Below are positions 8,839 to 18,524 of a stretch of DNA of 64,000 bases, piece by piece (the first letter of the stretch is position 1; the number at the start of each line of letters is the position of its first letter). Below the pieces are notes generated by a model, which was given only the letters and a program-made list of their open reading frames with translations, had not been told where the DNA came from and ran no database searches. A program made the translations under genes and the position numbers. Source of the DNA: Zhihengliuella salsuginis. Its GTDB lineage: Bacteria > Actinomycetota > Actinomycetes > Actinomycetales > Micrococcaceae. The stretch covers positions 1-64,000 of the forward strand of contig NZ_BMXK01000008.1 in assembly GCF_014651715.1 (NCBI RefSeq), read 5' to 3'.

Positions 8839-9120
8839 TCACCGACGTCGTGCGAGCGAGAGCACCAGAGCCGCAAACGCGGCGAGAGCGAACCCGACCG
8901 CCAGGACGATGCAGGTCCCGACCAGAGGCGCCGGCAGGTGTACGGCATCACCGACTCGTGCGGCGGCCCCGAAGAGCACTGCGAGGACCAGCCAGAGCCG
9001 TCTGGATCGGACCAGGGGCCATCGCCTCGACCGGGCTGGATGACGCGCCTGCCCGTGCCCCGGCTTTCGCGGCGGCGGATACTCGCCCGGCCCATCGCCC
9101 GGCGTCACGGGATCCGGCAC
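8839..9120 (-). CDS. Small two-segment membrane protein, unknown function
   Basis: A 93-residue product. The Pro/Gly/Arg-rich N-terminus is followed by two predicted membrane helices, about LWLVLAVLFGAAARVG (residues 42-57) and PLVGTCIVLAVGFALAAFAA (65-84), and the protein ends with LARRR. The start is GTG 9120, overlapping the last 16 bases of the heparinase-like gene, which suggests translational coupling. No strong ribosome binding site is visible and no family is recognised, so existence is moderately supported only. gltX begins 53 bases downstream. Confidence 0.5.
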   Translation of the reverse strand: MPDPVTPGDGPGEYPPPRKPGHGQARHPARSRRWPLVRSRRLWLVLAVLFGAAARVGDAVHLPAPLVGTCIVLAVGFALAAFAALVLSLARRR

Positions 9121-11873
9121 CAGGGCGTGGTCTGTCCGGTCGCCGGTCCGCCGCGGGTCCGCGAATACACCCGTGCCCGGTACTTCCCGGCTGGCAGGCC
9201 GTCCCAGACGAACTCGGTACCGTTCCCGTAGCCGGTCTCCTCCACGACGTCCGCGTCCCGATACAGTTTGACAGCGATCTGCCTGCCGGCGGCGCCGTCC
9301 ACCCGCAGCCTGAGCCCCGGCCCGTCCGGTTCAACATCCAGCCGGAGACCGACCGGGCTTTCATCGCCGGACGGGGTCTTCGCTTCCGGCGGGGCAGGCT
9401 CGTCGGGTCGGGGCCGGGCGGAGTCCGGCCGGCGCACCTCCGAGACGGCGCCGATCCTGGACCGCAGGAAGTCTTTGAATACCGGCCCCACTTCCGCGTG
9501 GGGAGTTCCGGGCACGACTTCGAGACGGACCTCGTGCCCGGCCTCCCGGGCCTGGTCCACCCACGGCAGCACGTGGTTCCTGTAGTGGTGGTCGGCATCG
9601 CCCACGATCAGGTCGACGGCGGGGATGTCCCGGTGCCGTGGAAGCTGATCGAACAGGACCGAATCGAGCTGTTCGACGTCGCCCGGTCCGGTACCACCCG
9701 TCATGAATTCCAAGACGTTCGGATGAGGCTTCTCCAGGAAGGATCCGATCCGCGTCTGCGGTGCACCGACGACGATGCCGCCGGCACCGAATTCGATGCC
9801 GTGGTAGATCGCAGCCGTGCCGCCCTTGGAACTTCCGATGCAGTACACCGATCGGCGGGAGACGCCCAACCGGTCAGCGGTTTCCGCGATCACGCGTTGA
9901 ACCGCGTCCGCGATCTGCGTCCGGCCGTGGTCCTGCAGGTAGTAGCTGCCCTGGTCTCCGAAGTCGTCGAGGATGTAGAGGACATTCACGTGCAGGTCCT
10001 GCAGCGAGTTCTTGTAGTTGTAGGTGAAGTGCCCCTTGGGGCTGATCGCCGAGAAGACGACCACCAGGGGTGCGTCCGCCGGCTGCTCGACGGCTTCGAG
10101 CCTGTAGTTCAACGGGGGCACCGTGCTGGACCGCTGCCACTGGTTTTTTCCGTCCACCAAGGCGAGATCCGCATAGTTGAAGTCACCTCGAACGGCGAAG
10201 CGCGTCTCCACCCGCGCTCGAGCCGCCGCGAACTCGACGCGCACGACGTTCGCGGGCTCGACCTTGCCGAACTCCGGGAAGGACCAGCCGAGCGGCCGCT
10301 CTCCGGACTCGCCGCGGTGCACGGTCACTCGAGTCGGCACGTCCGCGGTGAACAGCGCATCGAGAACCTTCACCCCGTCCCGGAATGCCTCGAATCCCTG
10401 TCCATGCGGAACCACCTCCAGGTTGGCGGCGAGGTTCCAGAACTGCTCCCAGGTGCGCGTCCGATCCGCCGTCGATTCGACGGTGTCGACGATCCGTACG
10501 ACATCCGCATCGTCGCCGGTGGCGACGGAGACCTGTCGTTGATGGTGGCCGTCCGGCAGCCGCCCGGTCTCGGACGTCACCTCGAACCCGGCATCCGTGG
10601 TCTCTGCGGCGCTCATGCGGACTGTTTCGGCGCGGGTGTCGACGCGCCGGACGCTGCGGCCGTCCAGAACGATGTTGTTGTGGGCGTACTGGCTGAACGC
10701 GTACACGGTCAACGGGTCCGCGTAGTTGTATCCGTAAGGCCCGGCCTCGGTCAGCAGCGGCTGCCCCAGAGAGTGGACGACCACCGACAGGTCGTCCGAG
10801 TGCTTGTGGTAGTCCGAGTTGTAGGCGGCCGTGGTCATGACCCACGTCGCCTGGGGGTCGGCCCATGCCGAACGGTGGATGGCATAGCCCGATGCGGGCA
10901 GGAGGAGAGTGCGCTCCGCCGGCTCCCGGCCGCGTCGGCCACCGGAAACGGAGAAGTCGAAGCCGGCGTCGTCGAAGATCCTGCCCGCCAAACCGCGAAG
11001 GTCCCTGGCGACGGAATCACTGAGCAGCGGATACCTTCCCGTCGGGGTCACGACGTGGGCCGCGTAGCGCGCCGCCTTGGCGAGGATCGCGTCCAGCTCC
11101 GAATCCGTGTCCCCCCGCTGATGAAGGTACACGGAGTGCTCCCCCAGGTACTGGCAGACCATCTGGTGGTACGTCGGTGAATTCTCGACATGCACGCCAT
11201 CGGCCGTGAAGCACGTCGAGAAGTAGTCGTGCAGCCGCCGCAGGGCCACCTGACGCGTTGCCTCGAGCACACCGGCGTCATTCCACGTCGCCATCTCCGA
11301 ATAGTGCCTCAGCGCCAGGTCCTGGAACATTCCGTGGTTGTTCCACCCCGCGTGGAAGTCCTCCCGGCGCAGGATCGCAGCGGTCGCGTCGATGGCTTCC
11401 CGCAGAGGTGCCAGGTCCGAGACTCCGCCTCGGCGGAGATTCCACTCCACCAGCAGCCAGTGCATCAACCGCTGGGCGGTTGTCTCGTCGTGGTAGGCCA
11501 TGGGATGCCTGGCCGATTCCGGCTGGAGGCCGGCGGACTCCACCCAGCGGCCGATCAGCTCCAGGACGGCGGCGCGTACCCGTTGTTCCGGTGCCTCGAG
11601 GACCGACGCCCAATCGGCCAGAAAGAGGAACCCGTGCGTGAACCGGTCCCGCGTCCGGTCGCCCACGTCATCCCAGACCCGGCCGCCGTCGTACGTGAGA
11701 TCGCCGAACCTCGGCGAGCGGATCACACCGCCCGTCAGGTACGCCTCCACCGCGCTGTCGCTGGATGCCCCCACGCGTCGCGGCAGCCGACCATAGCTGT
11801 AATCGCCCAAGTCTGCGCCCGAAGCGTCGGCCGCGGCAGAAGAGGAGCCGGTATTCGTTGGATTCATCCACAT
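9105..11873 (-). CDS. Heparinase II/III-like polysaccharide lyase fused to an Asp2-like alpha/beta hydrolase
   Basis: A 922-residue protein with at least three parts. Residues about 60-560 look like a heparinase II/III lyase: an alpha-helical barrel with FHAGWNNHG (174-181) and ENSPTYHQM (230-238), then a beta domain beginning with YHKHSDDLSVV (355-365), the family hallmark. Residues about 590-810 resemble an alpha/beta hydrolase of the Asp2 type, with nucleophile elbow CIGSSKGGTAA (Ser 681/682), acid GDADHH (759-763) and a His in GTPHAEV (792). Residues about 840-922 form a small beta domain. No signal peptide is evident, so it acts in the cytoplasm or reaches its polymer another way. A role in an acidic, perhaps acylated, polysaccharide is inferred. 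ATG 11873 or 11867 could be the start. Confidence 0.78.
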   Translation of the reverse strand: MWMNPTNTGSSSAAADASGADLGDYSYGRLPRRVGASSDSAVEAYLTGGVIRSPRFGDLTYDGGRVWDDVGDRTRDRFTHGFLFLADWASVLEAPEQRVRAAVLELIGRWVESAGLQPESARHPMAYHDETTAQRLMHWLLVEWNLRRGGVSDLAPLREAIDATAAILRREDFHAGWNNHGMFQDLALRHYSEMATWNDAGVLEATRQVALRRLHDYFSTCFTADGVHVENSPTYHQMVCQYLGEHSVYLHQRGDTDSELDAILAKAARYAAHVVTPTGRYPLLSDSVARDLRGLAGRIFDDAGFDFSVSGGRRGREPAERTLLLPASGYAIHRSAWADPQATWVMTTAAYNSDYHKHSDDLSVVVHSLGQPLLTEAGPYGYNYADPLTVYAFSQYAHNNIVLDGRSVRRVDTRAETVRMSAAETTDAGFEVTSETGRLPDGHHQRQVSVATGDDADVVRIVDTVESTADRTRTWEQFWNLAANLEVVPHGQGFEAFRDGVKVLDALFTADVPTRVTVHRGESGERPLGWSFPEFGKVEPANVVRVEFAAARARVETRFAVRGDFNYADLALVDGKNQWQRSSTVPPLNYRLEAVEQPADAPLVVVFSAISPKGHFTYNYKNSLQDLHVNVLYILDDFGDQGSYYLQDHGRTQIADAVQRVIAETADRLGVSRRSVYCIGSSKGGTAAIYHGIEFGAGGIVVGAPQTRIGSFLEKPHPNVLEFMTGGTGPGDVEQLDSVLFDQLPRHRDIPAVDLIVGDADHHYRNHVLPWVDQAREAGHEVRLEVVPGTPHAEVGPVFKDFLRSRIGAVSEVRRPDSARPRPDEPAPPEAKTPSGDESPVGLRLDVEPDGPGLRLRVDGAAGRQIAVKLYRDADVVEETGYGNGTEFVWDGLPAGKYRARVYSRTRGGPATGQTTPWCRIP

Positions 11874-11928
11874 GCTTTCAATGTGAGGTTCGGTCGCTCG
11901 AGCGGGCGCCTTCTCCGCGTCGCGATCC

Positions 11929-12690
11929 TCAGCGGCGGAACTGGTTCAGCAGCGTCCCGATCCCCTCGACCTCGACCTCGAACCGCTGGCCCTCACGCAG
12001 CAGTCCGACGCCGGCCGGGGTGCCCGTCAGGATGACGTCGCCCGGCAGGAGGGTGAACGCCTGCGAGGCGAACGACACCAGCTCCGCCACCGACCACACC
12101 ATGTCCGACGTGTTGCCGTCCTGGACGGTCTCGCCGTCGAGGCGGCCGACGACGCCCACGTCTTCGGGATCGAACTCGGTCTCGATCCACGGCCCGATCG
12201 GGCACGACCCGTCCCACCCCTTGGCGCGGCCCCACTGCAGGTCGGTCTTCTGGACGTCGCGGGCGGTGAGGTCGTTGGCGCAGGTGTAGCCGAAGATCAC
12301 GTCAGCGACCTTCTCCGCCGGGACATCCTTGCAGATACGGCCGATCACCACGGCCAGCTCGGCCTCGTAGGAGATCTCCTCGGAGAAGGACGGGAGCGTG
12401 ACCGGGTCGCCCGGGCCCGCAATGGCCGTATTCGGCTTGAGGAACATCAGAGGCGACGCCGGGACCTCGTTGCCCAGCTCGGACGCGTGGTCGGCGTAGG
12501 TCCGGCCGAAGCACACGACCTTCGACCGGGGGATGATCGGCGCCACCAGCCTGACATCGTCGATCGCGTGCTTGGTGCCGGTCGGCTGGACCCCCTGATA
12601 GAAGGGGTCGCCTGCGATCCCGACGATCTCATCGCCGTTCACGACGCCGTACTGCGGGTCTCCATCTACAACAAAACGTGCAATTCGCAT
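11929..12690 (-). CDS. Fumarylacetoacetate hydrolase family protein
   Basis: A 253-residue FAH-fold enzyme. YEAELAVVIG supplies the paired acidic metal ligands, CANDLTARDVQ the third acid, and LLPGDVILTGTPAGVG is the typical C-terminal signature. Family members include acylpyruvate hydrolases, oxaloacetate decarboxylases and isomerases, and the substrate cannot be read from sequence. ATG 12690 (MRIARFVVDG) was chosen because it matches the normal family N-terminus; the longer frame to 12744 would run through the hairpin downstream of ilvE. It is the last gene after ilvE on this strand. Confidence 0.88.
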   Translation of the reverse strand: MRIARFVVDGDPQYGVVNGDEIVGIAGDPFYQGVQPTGTKHAIDDVRLVAPIIPRSKVVCFGRTYADHASELGNEVPASPLMFLKPNTAIAGPGDPVTLPSFSEEISYEAELAVVIGRICKDVPAEKVADVIFGYTCANDLTARDVQKTDLQWGRAKGWDGSCPIGPWIETEFDPEDVGVVGRLDGETVQDGNTSDMVWSVAELVSFASQAFTLLPGDVILTGTPAGVGLLREGQRFEVEVEGIGTLLNQFRR

Positions 12691-12722
12691 GACGTCCACC
12701 TTACTGGTCGCTGCCAAATAGA

Positions 12723-12754
12723 ACTGCGGCCGACGCATCTGCATCGACCGCAGT
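12723..12754 (-). terminator. Hairpin downstream of ilvE
   Basis: ACTGCGGCCGA (12723-12733) pairs with TCGACCGCAGT (12744-12754) with one mismatch. On the minus strand it is followed by TCTATTTGG. It lies just after the ilvE stop codon and probably terminates ilvE transcription before the FAH-family gene. Confidence 0.65.
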
Positions 12755-12774
12755 CCTCTACCAAAACGGATCGT

Positions 12775-13863
12775 CTAGGCGAGCCGGGTGAGCCAGCCGT
12801 GCTTGTCGGCGACGGCACCGGTCTGGATGCCCAGCAGCTCTTCGCGGATGCTCAGGGTGAGCGAGTCCTCGGCGAGCTCCGGGGACGGGATGTCGCCGTC
12901 TGCCGTCTTCAGCTCCCCGATCGGCGTGATCACGGCTGCCGTCCCGCAGGCGAAGACCTCGCGCAGGGTGCCGTTCGCCGCTGTGCGGCGCCACTCGTCC
13001 AGCGTGATCTTCCGCTCGTCGAGCGTGAGCCCGCGGTCCTTGATCAGCTGGATGACCGACTTGCGCGTCACACCGTGCAGGATGTTGCCGTTGAGCGCCG
13101 GCGTGACGACGCGGCCGTCGTCGAACACGAAGAACACGTTCATGCCGCCGAGCTCTTCGACGGCGTCGTCGTTGAACGGGTCGAGGAACAGGACCTGCTG
13201 GCACCCGTTCTCCTCGGCCTCGAGCTGCGCGGCCAGGGACGCGGCGTAGTTGCCGCCGCACTTGGCCTCGCCGGTGCCGCCGCGTCCAGCGCGTGCGTAC
13301 TGCGTGGACAGCCAGATGGAGACCGGCTTGAGCTTGCCGCCGAAGTAGTTGCCTGCCGGCGACGCGATGAGCCGGTAGGACACCTCGCGTGCCGGCCGGA
13401 CGCCCAGGAAGGCCTCGGTCGCGATCATGAACGGGCGCAGGTAGAGCGCCTCGCCCTCGCCGGCGGGAACCCACTCCTGGTCGGTCTTGACGAGCTCCTT
13501 GAGCGACTCGACGAACGCCTCGGCGGGCAGGTCGGGCAGCGCCAGGCGCTGGGCCGACTTGTTGAACCGCTCTGCATTGGCCTCCGGACGGAACGTCCAG
13601 ACGGTCCCGTCCGAGTGCCGGTACGCCTTGAGGCCCTCGAAGATCTCCTGGCCGTAGTGCAGGACGGATGCGGCAGGGTCGAGCGCGATCGGTCCGTAGG
13701 GCTCGATGCGCGCGTTCGACCAGCGGCCGCCGTCGTCGGTCCAGTTCCAGTCGATCACCGCGGTGTGGTCGGTGAAGTGGTTGCCGAACCCCGGGTTGGC
13801 GAGTACGGCGGCGCGCTCCTCGTCGCTCTTGGGGGTAGTTGAGAGCTGCTGGGAGAATTCCAT
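12775..13863 (-). CDS. ilvE: Branched-chain amino acid aminotransferase
   Basis: A fold-type IV PLP aminotransferase of 362 residues that interconverts Leu, Ile and Val with their 2-oxo acids, the last step of synthesis and first step of breakdown. Seen: HYGQEIFEGLKAYRH, YLRPFMIATE, the PLP-lysine segment GEAKCGGNYAASL, FLDPFNDDAVEELGGMNVFF and FACGTAAVITPI, all typical of the long bacterial BCAT-II type. It is followed on the same strand by a hairpin and preceded, 81 bases away, by leuB, so the two may be co-transcribed. Confidence 0.95.
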   Translation of the reverse strand: MEFSQQLSTTPKSDEERAAVLANPGFGNHFTDHTAVIDWNWTDDGGRWSNARIEPYGPIALDPAASVLHYGQEIFEGLKAYRHSDGTVWTFRPEANAERFNKSAQRLALPDLPAEAFVESLKELVKTDQEWVPAGEGEALYLRPFMIATEAFLGVRPAREVSYRLIASPAGNYFGGKLKPVSIWLSTQYARAGRGGTGEAKCGGNYAASLAAQLEAEENGCQQVLFLDPFNDDAVEELGGMNVFFVFDDGRVVTPALNGNILHGVTRKSVIQLIKDRGLTLDERKITLDEWRRTAANGTLREVFACGTAAVITPIGELKTADGDIPSPELAEDSLTLSIREELLGIQTGAVADKHGWLTRLA

Positions 13864-13944
13864 GGTGCCGGCGGTGCTTTCTCTTATTGGACTATGGGTG
13901 TCGAGCTCGCGCTGCAGCGGTGCAGCGCGGGTTCTGAGGCCAGC

Positions 13945-15003
13945 TTAGGCTACGAGCGACACGATCGCATCGCCGATCTCGGCCGTGGAGCGTTCGTCCG
14001 TGAGCTCCGCGCGGCTGGTGATGTCCTCCTCGACGGCGCGCTCGACGGCGCGTGCGGCCTCGGGCAGGCCCACGTGCTCGAGGAGCAGGGCGACGGAGAG
14101 GATGGCGGCCGTCGGGTCGGCCTTCTGCTGCCCGGCGATGTCCGGCGCCGAGCCGTGCACGGGCTCGAACATGCTCGGCTCCGTGCGGTCCATGTTGATG
14201 TTGCCACTCGCGGCGAGGCCGATGCCGCCCGTGACCGCGCCCGCGAGGTCGGTGAGGATGTCGCCGAAGAGGTTGTCCGTGACGATGACGTCGAACCGGC
14301 CCGGGTCGGTGGTCATGAAGATGGTGGCGGCGTCGACGTGCATGTAGTCGTGGCTGACCTCCGGGAACTCCGCCGCGACGGACTCCACGGTACGCCGCCA
14401 CAGGTGACCGGCGTTGACCAGCACGTTGTGCTTGTGGACCAGGGTGACCTTCTTGCGTTCGCGCTCGGCGGCGCGGGCGAAGGCGTCACGCACAACACGC
14501 TCCACGCCGTGGGCGGTGTTGATGGACACCTCGGTCGCGATCTCGTGCTCCGTGCCGACCCGCAGCGCGCCGCCATTGCCCACGTACGGCCCCTCGGTGC
14601 CCTCGCGGACGACGACGAAGTCGATGTCGCCGGGATGGGACAGCGGGCTGGGCACGCCCGGGTAGAGCTTCGCGGGACGAAGGTTGACGAAGTGGTCCAG
14701 GGTGAAGCGCAGCTTCAGCAGCAGCTCGCGTTCGATCAACCCGGACGGGATCCGGGTGTCTCCGGGCGCGGCTCCGACGGCGCCGAAGAGGATCGCGTCG
14801 TGCTGGCGGATCGCGGCGAGCGTGTCGTCATTGAGCACTTCGCCCGTCTCGAGCCAGTGGCTGGCGCCGAGGTCGTAGTCGGTCAGCTTGACCTCGACGC
14901 CGCCCTCCGTGGCTCGGCGGAGGACCTTCACGGCTTCCGCGACGACTTCCGGGCCGATTCCGTCGCCCGGGATGACTGCAAGATCGATGCTGTTGCTACT
15001 CAT
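13945..15003 (-). CDS. leuB: 3-isopropylmalate dehydrogenase
   Basis: A 352-residue beta-decarboxylating dehydrogenase of leucine synthesis, NAD+- and Mg-dependent. Seen: [18 protein letters not shown] at the N-terminus, [12 protein letters not shown] (substrate/Tyr region), [10 protein letters not shown] with the catalytic Lys, [19 protein letters not shown] with metal-binding Asp, [20 protein letters not shown] and [20 protein letters not shown]. Length is normal for the actinobacterial type. It lies upstream of ilvE on the same strand. Confidence 0.95.
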   Translation of the reverse strand: MSSNSIDLAVIPGDGIGPEVVAEAVKVLRRATEGGVEVKLTDYDLGASHWLETGEVLNDDTLAAIRQHDAILFGAVGAAPGDTRIPSGLIERELLLKLRFTLDHFVNLRPAKLYPGVPSPLSHPGDIDFVVVREGTEGPYVGNGGALRVGTEHEIATEVSINTAHGVERVVRDAFARAAERERKKVTLVHKHNVLVNAGHLWRRTVESVAAEFPEVSHDYMHVDAATIFMTTDPGRFDVIVTDNLFGDILTDLAGAVTGGIGLAASGNINMDRTEPSMFEPVHGSAPDIAGQQKADPTAAILSVALLLEHVGLPEAARAVERAVEEDITSRAELTDERSTAEIGDAIVSLVA

Positions 15004-15071
15004 GATCCAAGCCTAGGCAAATCGTCCGCATCTTGGACAGTTTGGTTCGACATATGAGACACGGGGCGGTG

Positions 15072-17147
15072 CTATGCGAACCGGGGAGCCGCCAACTCGA
15101 CGACATCGCGCCCGCCGTCGATCGCGTAGATGCGGTGCGCACCGGACACCACCGGATACTCGAACCCGCCCCGGGCGAGCCTCTCCGCCTGATGCGTCCG
15201 GAGATGGAGGGCTGCGACCTGCCCGCCGCTGGCATGGATCAGAGAGCCCGTCGGCGCGTGGTGGGCAATGCGCGTCGTCCGATATCCTCTGGACCGCCGG
15301 GTCCCGTAGAGCCGGAAGAACTTCGCGAAGGCTCCGCTCCCGGGGTCGAGCTGCGCGATGCCGTTGCCAGTCGACGCGAACACGGAGTCGCCGACGACGA
15401 TCGGCGAATTGACCTCCCCCTCGCCGGGCAGTTCCGTCTCCCAGACGACCCGCCGCTCGTTCCAGTCGATGCCCACCACGCGCGCGGGCCGGCGGGAATC
15501 CGCTGCGCCGTACGCGGCCCGGACCGACGTCGTCATGATCAACCGGTCCCCGTGGCGCGTCAGTCCGACAATCGACTGATCCGGCACGACGTCGAGCCAG
15601 CTCCCCTCCACACGGCCGTCGTCGGCTGCCAGGGCGACGATCCCCCCGCCCCGCTGGCCCTGCCCGGGTACGGAGGCGACGAAGATCGTGTTCCCGATGG
15701 ACGTCAGCCCGAAGGGACGGGACTGGCCGTAGTCGGATTCCAGCGCGGCGAGCGGGGTCACCCGACCGTCGGACGGCCGCAGCCTGACGATCCTGGACCC
15801 CGGGTACGAGGCCAGGACGATCTCGTTCCCGAAGCCCGCCATCGACTCGACCTGCTCGATGCCGTCCCCCGTGTACACGCGGTCGGACGCCAGGTCGGCG
15901 CTCAGACGGGTCACGGACTCGCCCAGGTATCCCGCCGCATAGACCGATCCGTCGCCGGAGCCGTGAATCGTCTGCACCTTCTGGGCCGACTCGCCGACGT
16001 CGAGCGGGACCGAGTACCGGAAGCCGGGCGCCTCGACGTACAGCGACTCGAGTGTGTAGCCGTTCTCCTCCTGGTCTGCGTAGACCGTCCGCAGAAGGGG
16101 AAAGGTGCCGCCGCCCGTGGTCAACGTGGCTGCGAGGGGGAATCGTCCCGTTCCGTCGGCCGGGGCCACGACCTCCCACCGGGTCGCGTCCACGTGCAGT
16201 CGGCGGAGGCCGGCTGCGCCGTAGGCGTAGAAGAAGTCGCCCACGCGTTCCATGAAGGTGTAGTACGCCGGACTGTCGAGTTGCCGGAACTCCCGCCGGG
16301 CGACGTCCCAGAGGACGGTCTTCGACTGCCAGTCGTCGCCGCGGTACCCGAGTGCGACGACGTCGTCCCAGGCCCTGAGCCACTGGACGTTGCCCTCCAG
16401 ATTCGCCTCCGGGAGATCGATGAGCTCGATCGTCTCCCCCGTGCCCCTGTCCGCGCACAGCAGCTGGGGCCGGGCGCTTCCCGTGCCGCCCCAGACGTGC
16501 GTCCGCGTCGTGGAGACGCACCGGACGTAGTCGACGTGCTCCCCGACCACCGGCCCCTTCTCGACCGTGCGCCGGCGGGGATCGAGCCGGACCAGACGCG
16601 CCTCTCCCCCGGGCCCGTGCGTTCCGGCCCAGACCGTCCCCTCCACGTCGACTTGGGGGTCGTAGGCATCGGAGAACCAGTCCTCGGACCCGCTCCACTG
16701 CTGAACCCGTCCGTCGACGAAGACGCTGTGGCAGCCGCGGCTGGAGAGGCTGAGCAGTTCGCCGCCCCCGAGGACGGCGAGCTCCTGAACTCCACGCTGG
16801 GCCGTGGTGATCTGCGGAAAGACTCGCAGGACACGACCGGTCGCGGCCTCGAGCACGTGGAGCTGGTTCTCCAGTCCACTGGAACCGACGAACACGGCGG
16901 CTTCTCCGCGTTCGTCTTCTCCGAACCGGAAGACCGAAGGCGTCTCGCCGTTCACGGGGAGCTCGAACCTCCGCAGGACGTCCGTCCCGCGGTCGGCACC
17001 GAATCGGGGACGGATCTCGATCGGGGGCGATTCCCGGTCGGCCGGCGAAGGGCTCGGCGTCGCGGCCGTCGGCAGCCGTTCCGCCCCCAGCGATGCAAGG
17101 GCGGCGGCACCGGCTCCGCGCAGGACGGCGCGCCTGCTGAAGTTCAT
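15072..17147 (-). CDS. Tat-exported beta-propeller protein, unknown function
   Basis: A 691-residue protein with a twin-arginine signal (FSRRAVLRGAGAAALASLG) followed by a Pro/Ser-rich linker. The rest is repetitive, with blades such as VGDSVFASTGNGIAQLDPGSG, GNTIFVASVPGQG and VVSGAHRIYAIDGG, typical of a seven- or eight-bladed propeller of the PQQ/YVTN class. No catalytic motif could be assigned. The Tat signal implies folding before export, perhaps with a cofactor or metal. ATG 17147 has AGAGG five bases upstream, preferred over the GTG two codons earlier. It is divergently oriented from the two-component system, with about 180 bases between. Confidence 0.75.
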   Translation of the reverse strand: MNFSRRAVLRGAGAAALASLGAERLPTAATPSPSPADRESPPIEIRPRFGADRGTDVLRRFELPVNGETPSVFRFGEDERGEAAVFVGSSGLENQLHVLEAATGRVLRVFPQITTAQRGVQELAVLGGGELLSLSSRGCHSVFVDGRVQQWSGSEDWFSDAYDPQVDVEGTVWAGTHGPGGEARLVRLDPRRRTVEKGPVVGEHVDYVRCVSTTRTHVWGGTGSARPQLLCADRGTGETIELIDLPEANLEGNVQWLRAWDDVVALGYRGDDWQSKTVLWDVARREFRQLDSPAYYTFMERVGDFFYAYGAAGLRRLHVDATRWEVVAPADGTGRFPLAATLTTGGGTFPLLRTVYADQEENGYTLESLYVEAPGFRYSVPLDVGESAQKVQTIHGSGDGSVYAAGYLGESVTRLSADLASDRVYTGDGIEQVESMAGFGNEIVLASYPGSRIVRLRPSDGRVTPLAALESDYGQSRPFGLTSIGNTIFVASVPGQGQRGGGIVALAADDGRVEGSWLDVVPDQSIVGLTRHGDRLIMTTSVRAAYGAADSRRPARVVGIDWNERRVVWETELPGEGEVNSPIVVGDSVFASTGNGIAQLDPGSGAFAKFFRLYGTRRSRGYRTTRIAHHAPTGSLIHASGGQVAALHLRTHQAERLARGGFEYPVVSGAHRIYAIDGGRDVVELAAPRFA

Positions 17148-17324
17148 ACGCACCTCTCGCTCGAATACCCAGGACGGTCAAAGCTCCGCTTCGAGCACCG
17201 TCCACCAGCCTATGCCGGACGGTATCGGGACCGAAAGACGCCCGGGCGACGACCAGCCCCTCCGAGCCGTCGGGAGCCGGCCGGTCGTTTGCTCTGCGCA
17301 GCCCGCCTGACATACAACTAAGCC

Positions 17325-18524
17325 ATGGCATGGCATCGAAGCGCGGATCAATGGCTCCGCGACCACCCCGGGCATGTCGATGCCGCCCTGGCCGGCGTCC
17401 TCTGGTTCTTCTGCGCCGGCGGGAGCCTGACCTTCGGCGTCGCCATGAGCGTCCCGGACGCGATCCTCTACTTCGTCATCAGCTCGTTGGAGACGCTGCC
17501 GCTGGCGTGGCGCCGGACGAAGACCACCCTCTCGGCCGGCGTCGTCGTCCTGGCCTGCCTCCTCCACCTGGCCCTCGTGCCGCTGTACCTGCCGTCCATC
17601 GTGGCGGTGCCGATCATCGTGTTCACACTCGCCAAGTACGGCCGGCGCTGGGAGTCCACGACCGGGCTCGCCCTCTCGCTGCTCGGCGCGATCCTCTCCA
17701 CCGTCACCTTCGGCGCCGTCGGCGGCCTGCTGAACCCGGCCTACCTCGTGTTCAACGCCCTGGTGATCATGCTCGGCATGCTGGTGGTCTGGACCTCCGG
17801 CGATCTCGCCCGGACCCGGCGGCTCAACGTGCAGACGCTCGAGGAGCGGGCGCAGCGGCTCGAGAAGGAACAGGCCGCCGAGCGCGCCGCGGCCGCCGCC
17901 GACGAGAGGGCGCGCATCGCGCGGGACATGCACGACGTCGTCGCGCACTCCCTGTCCGTCATGGTCGCCCAGGCGGACGGGGGCCGCTACGCGGCCGCGC
18001 AATCCCCCGACACCGCGCGCCAGGCCCTGGAGACGATCGCCGCGACGGGACGGGAGTCGCTGCGCGAGATGCGGCGCCTGCTCGGGATCCTGCGCAACGA
18101 CGACGATGCCGAATACCGGCCGCAGCCCACCATCGCCAGCCTGCCCGAACTCGTCGAAACGGTTGCCGCCGCCGGCCAGCCGGTGGAGCTCCACGCGCAC
18201 GGCAGCCGGACCACCCCGCTGCCGCAGGGCGCCGAACTCGTCGTCTACCGCGCGGTGCAGGAGGCGCTGACCAACGTGCTCAAGCACGCCGGACCGGCGG
18301 CCGCGGCGCGGGTCGACGTCCGGTGGGCGCCCGACGGCATCCACGTCTCCGTCACCGACAACGGGCGCGGCTCCCAATCGGACCGCTCCGGGGAGGGATC
18401 GCGCCTCGGCCTCGCCGGGATGCGCGAACGGGTTAGTCTCTACGGCGGCACGGTGTCCGCCGCACCCCTGCCGCGGGGAGGATTCGCCGTCTCGCTCTTC
18501 ATTCCAGTCTCGGAGGACGCATGA
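17325..18524 (+). CDS. Sensor histidine kinase, DesK/NarL type
   Basis: A 399-residue membrane kinase. About five hydrophobic segments occupy residues 20-160, followed by a coiled stretch, the HisKA_3 dimerisation helix ERARIARDMHDVVAHSLSVM with phospho-acceptor His 203, and a HATPase_c domain (EALTNVLKHAG for the N box, VTDNGRG for G1, LGLAGMRERV for G2). No large extracellular sensor is present, so an intramembrane or envelope signal is likely. Its stop overlaps the start of the response regulator (ATGA), typical of a cognate pair. Target genes are not proven; the nearby ABC exporter is the usual partner of such systems. Confidence 0.93.
   Translation: MAWHRSADQWLRDHPGHVDAALAGVLWFFCAGGSLTFGVAMSVPDAILYFVISSLETLPLAWRRTKTTLSAGVVVLACLLHLALVPLYLPSIVAVPIIVFTLAKYGRRWESTTGLALSLLGAILSTVTFGAVGGLLNPAYLVFNALVIMLGMLVVWTSGDLARTRRLNVQTLEERAQRLEKEQAAERAAAAADERARIARDMHDVVAHSLSVMVAQADGGRYAAAQSPDTARQALETIAATGRESLREMRRLLGILRNDDDAEYRPQPTIASLPELVETVAAAGQPVELHAHGSRTTPLPQGAELVVYRAVQEALTNVLKHAGPAAAARVDVRWAPDGIHVSVTDNGRGSQSDRSGEGSRLGLAGMRERVSLYGGTVSAAPLPRGGFAVSLFIPVSEDA

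Noticed and set aside
7007-9043. 678-codon plus-strand frame opposite gltX
   Set aside because: It is antisense to an unmistakable gltX and begins inside the tRNA region. The high third-position GC of the real gene produces such mirror frames.
8817-11180. 787-codon plus-strand frame opposite the heparinase-like gene
   Set aside because: Composition is Arg/Pro/Gly/Val rich with no domain. The minus-strand protein has recognisable motifs along its full length.
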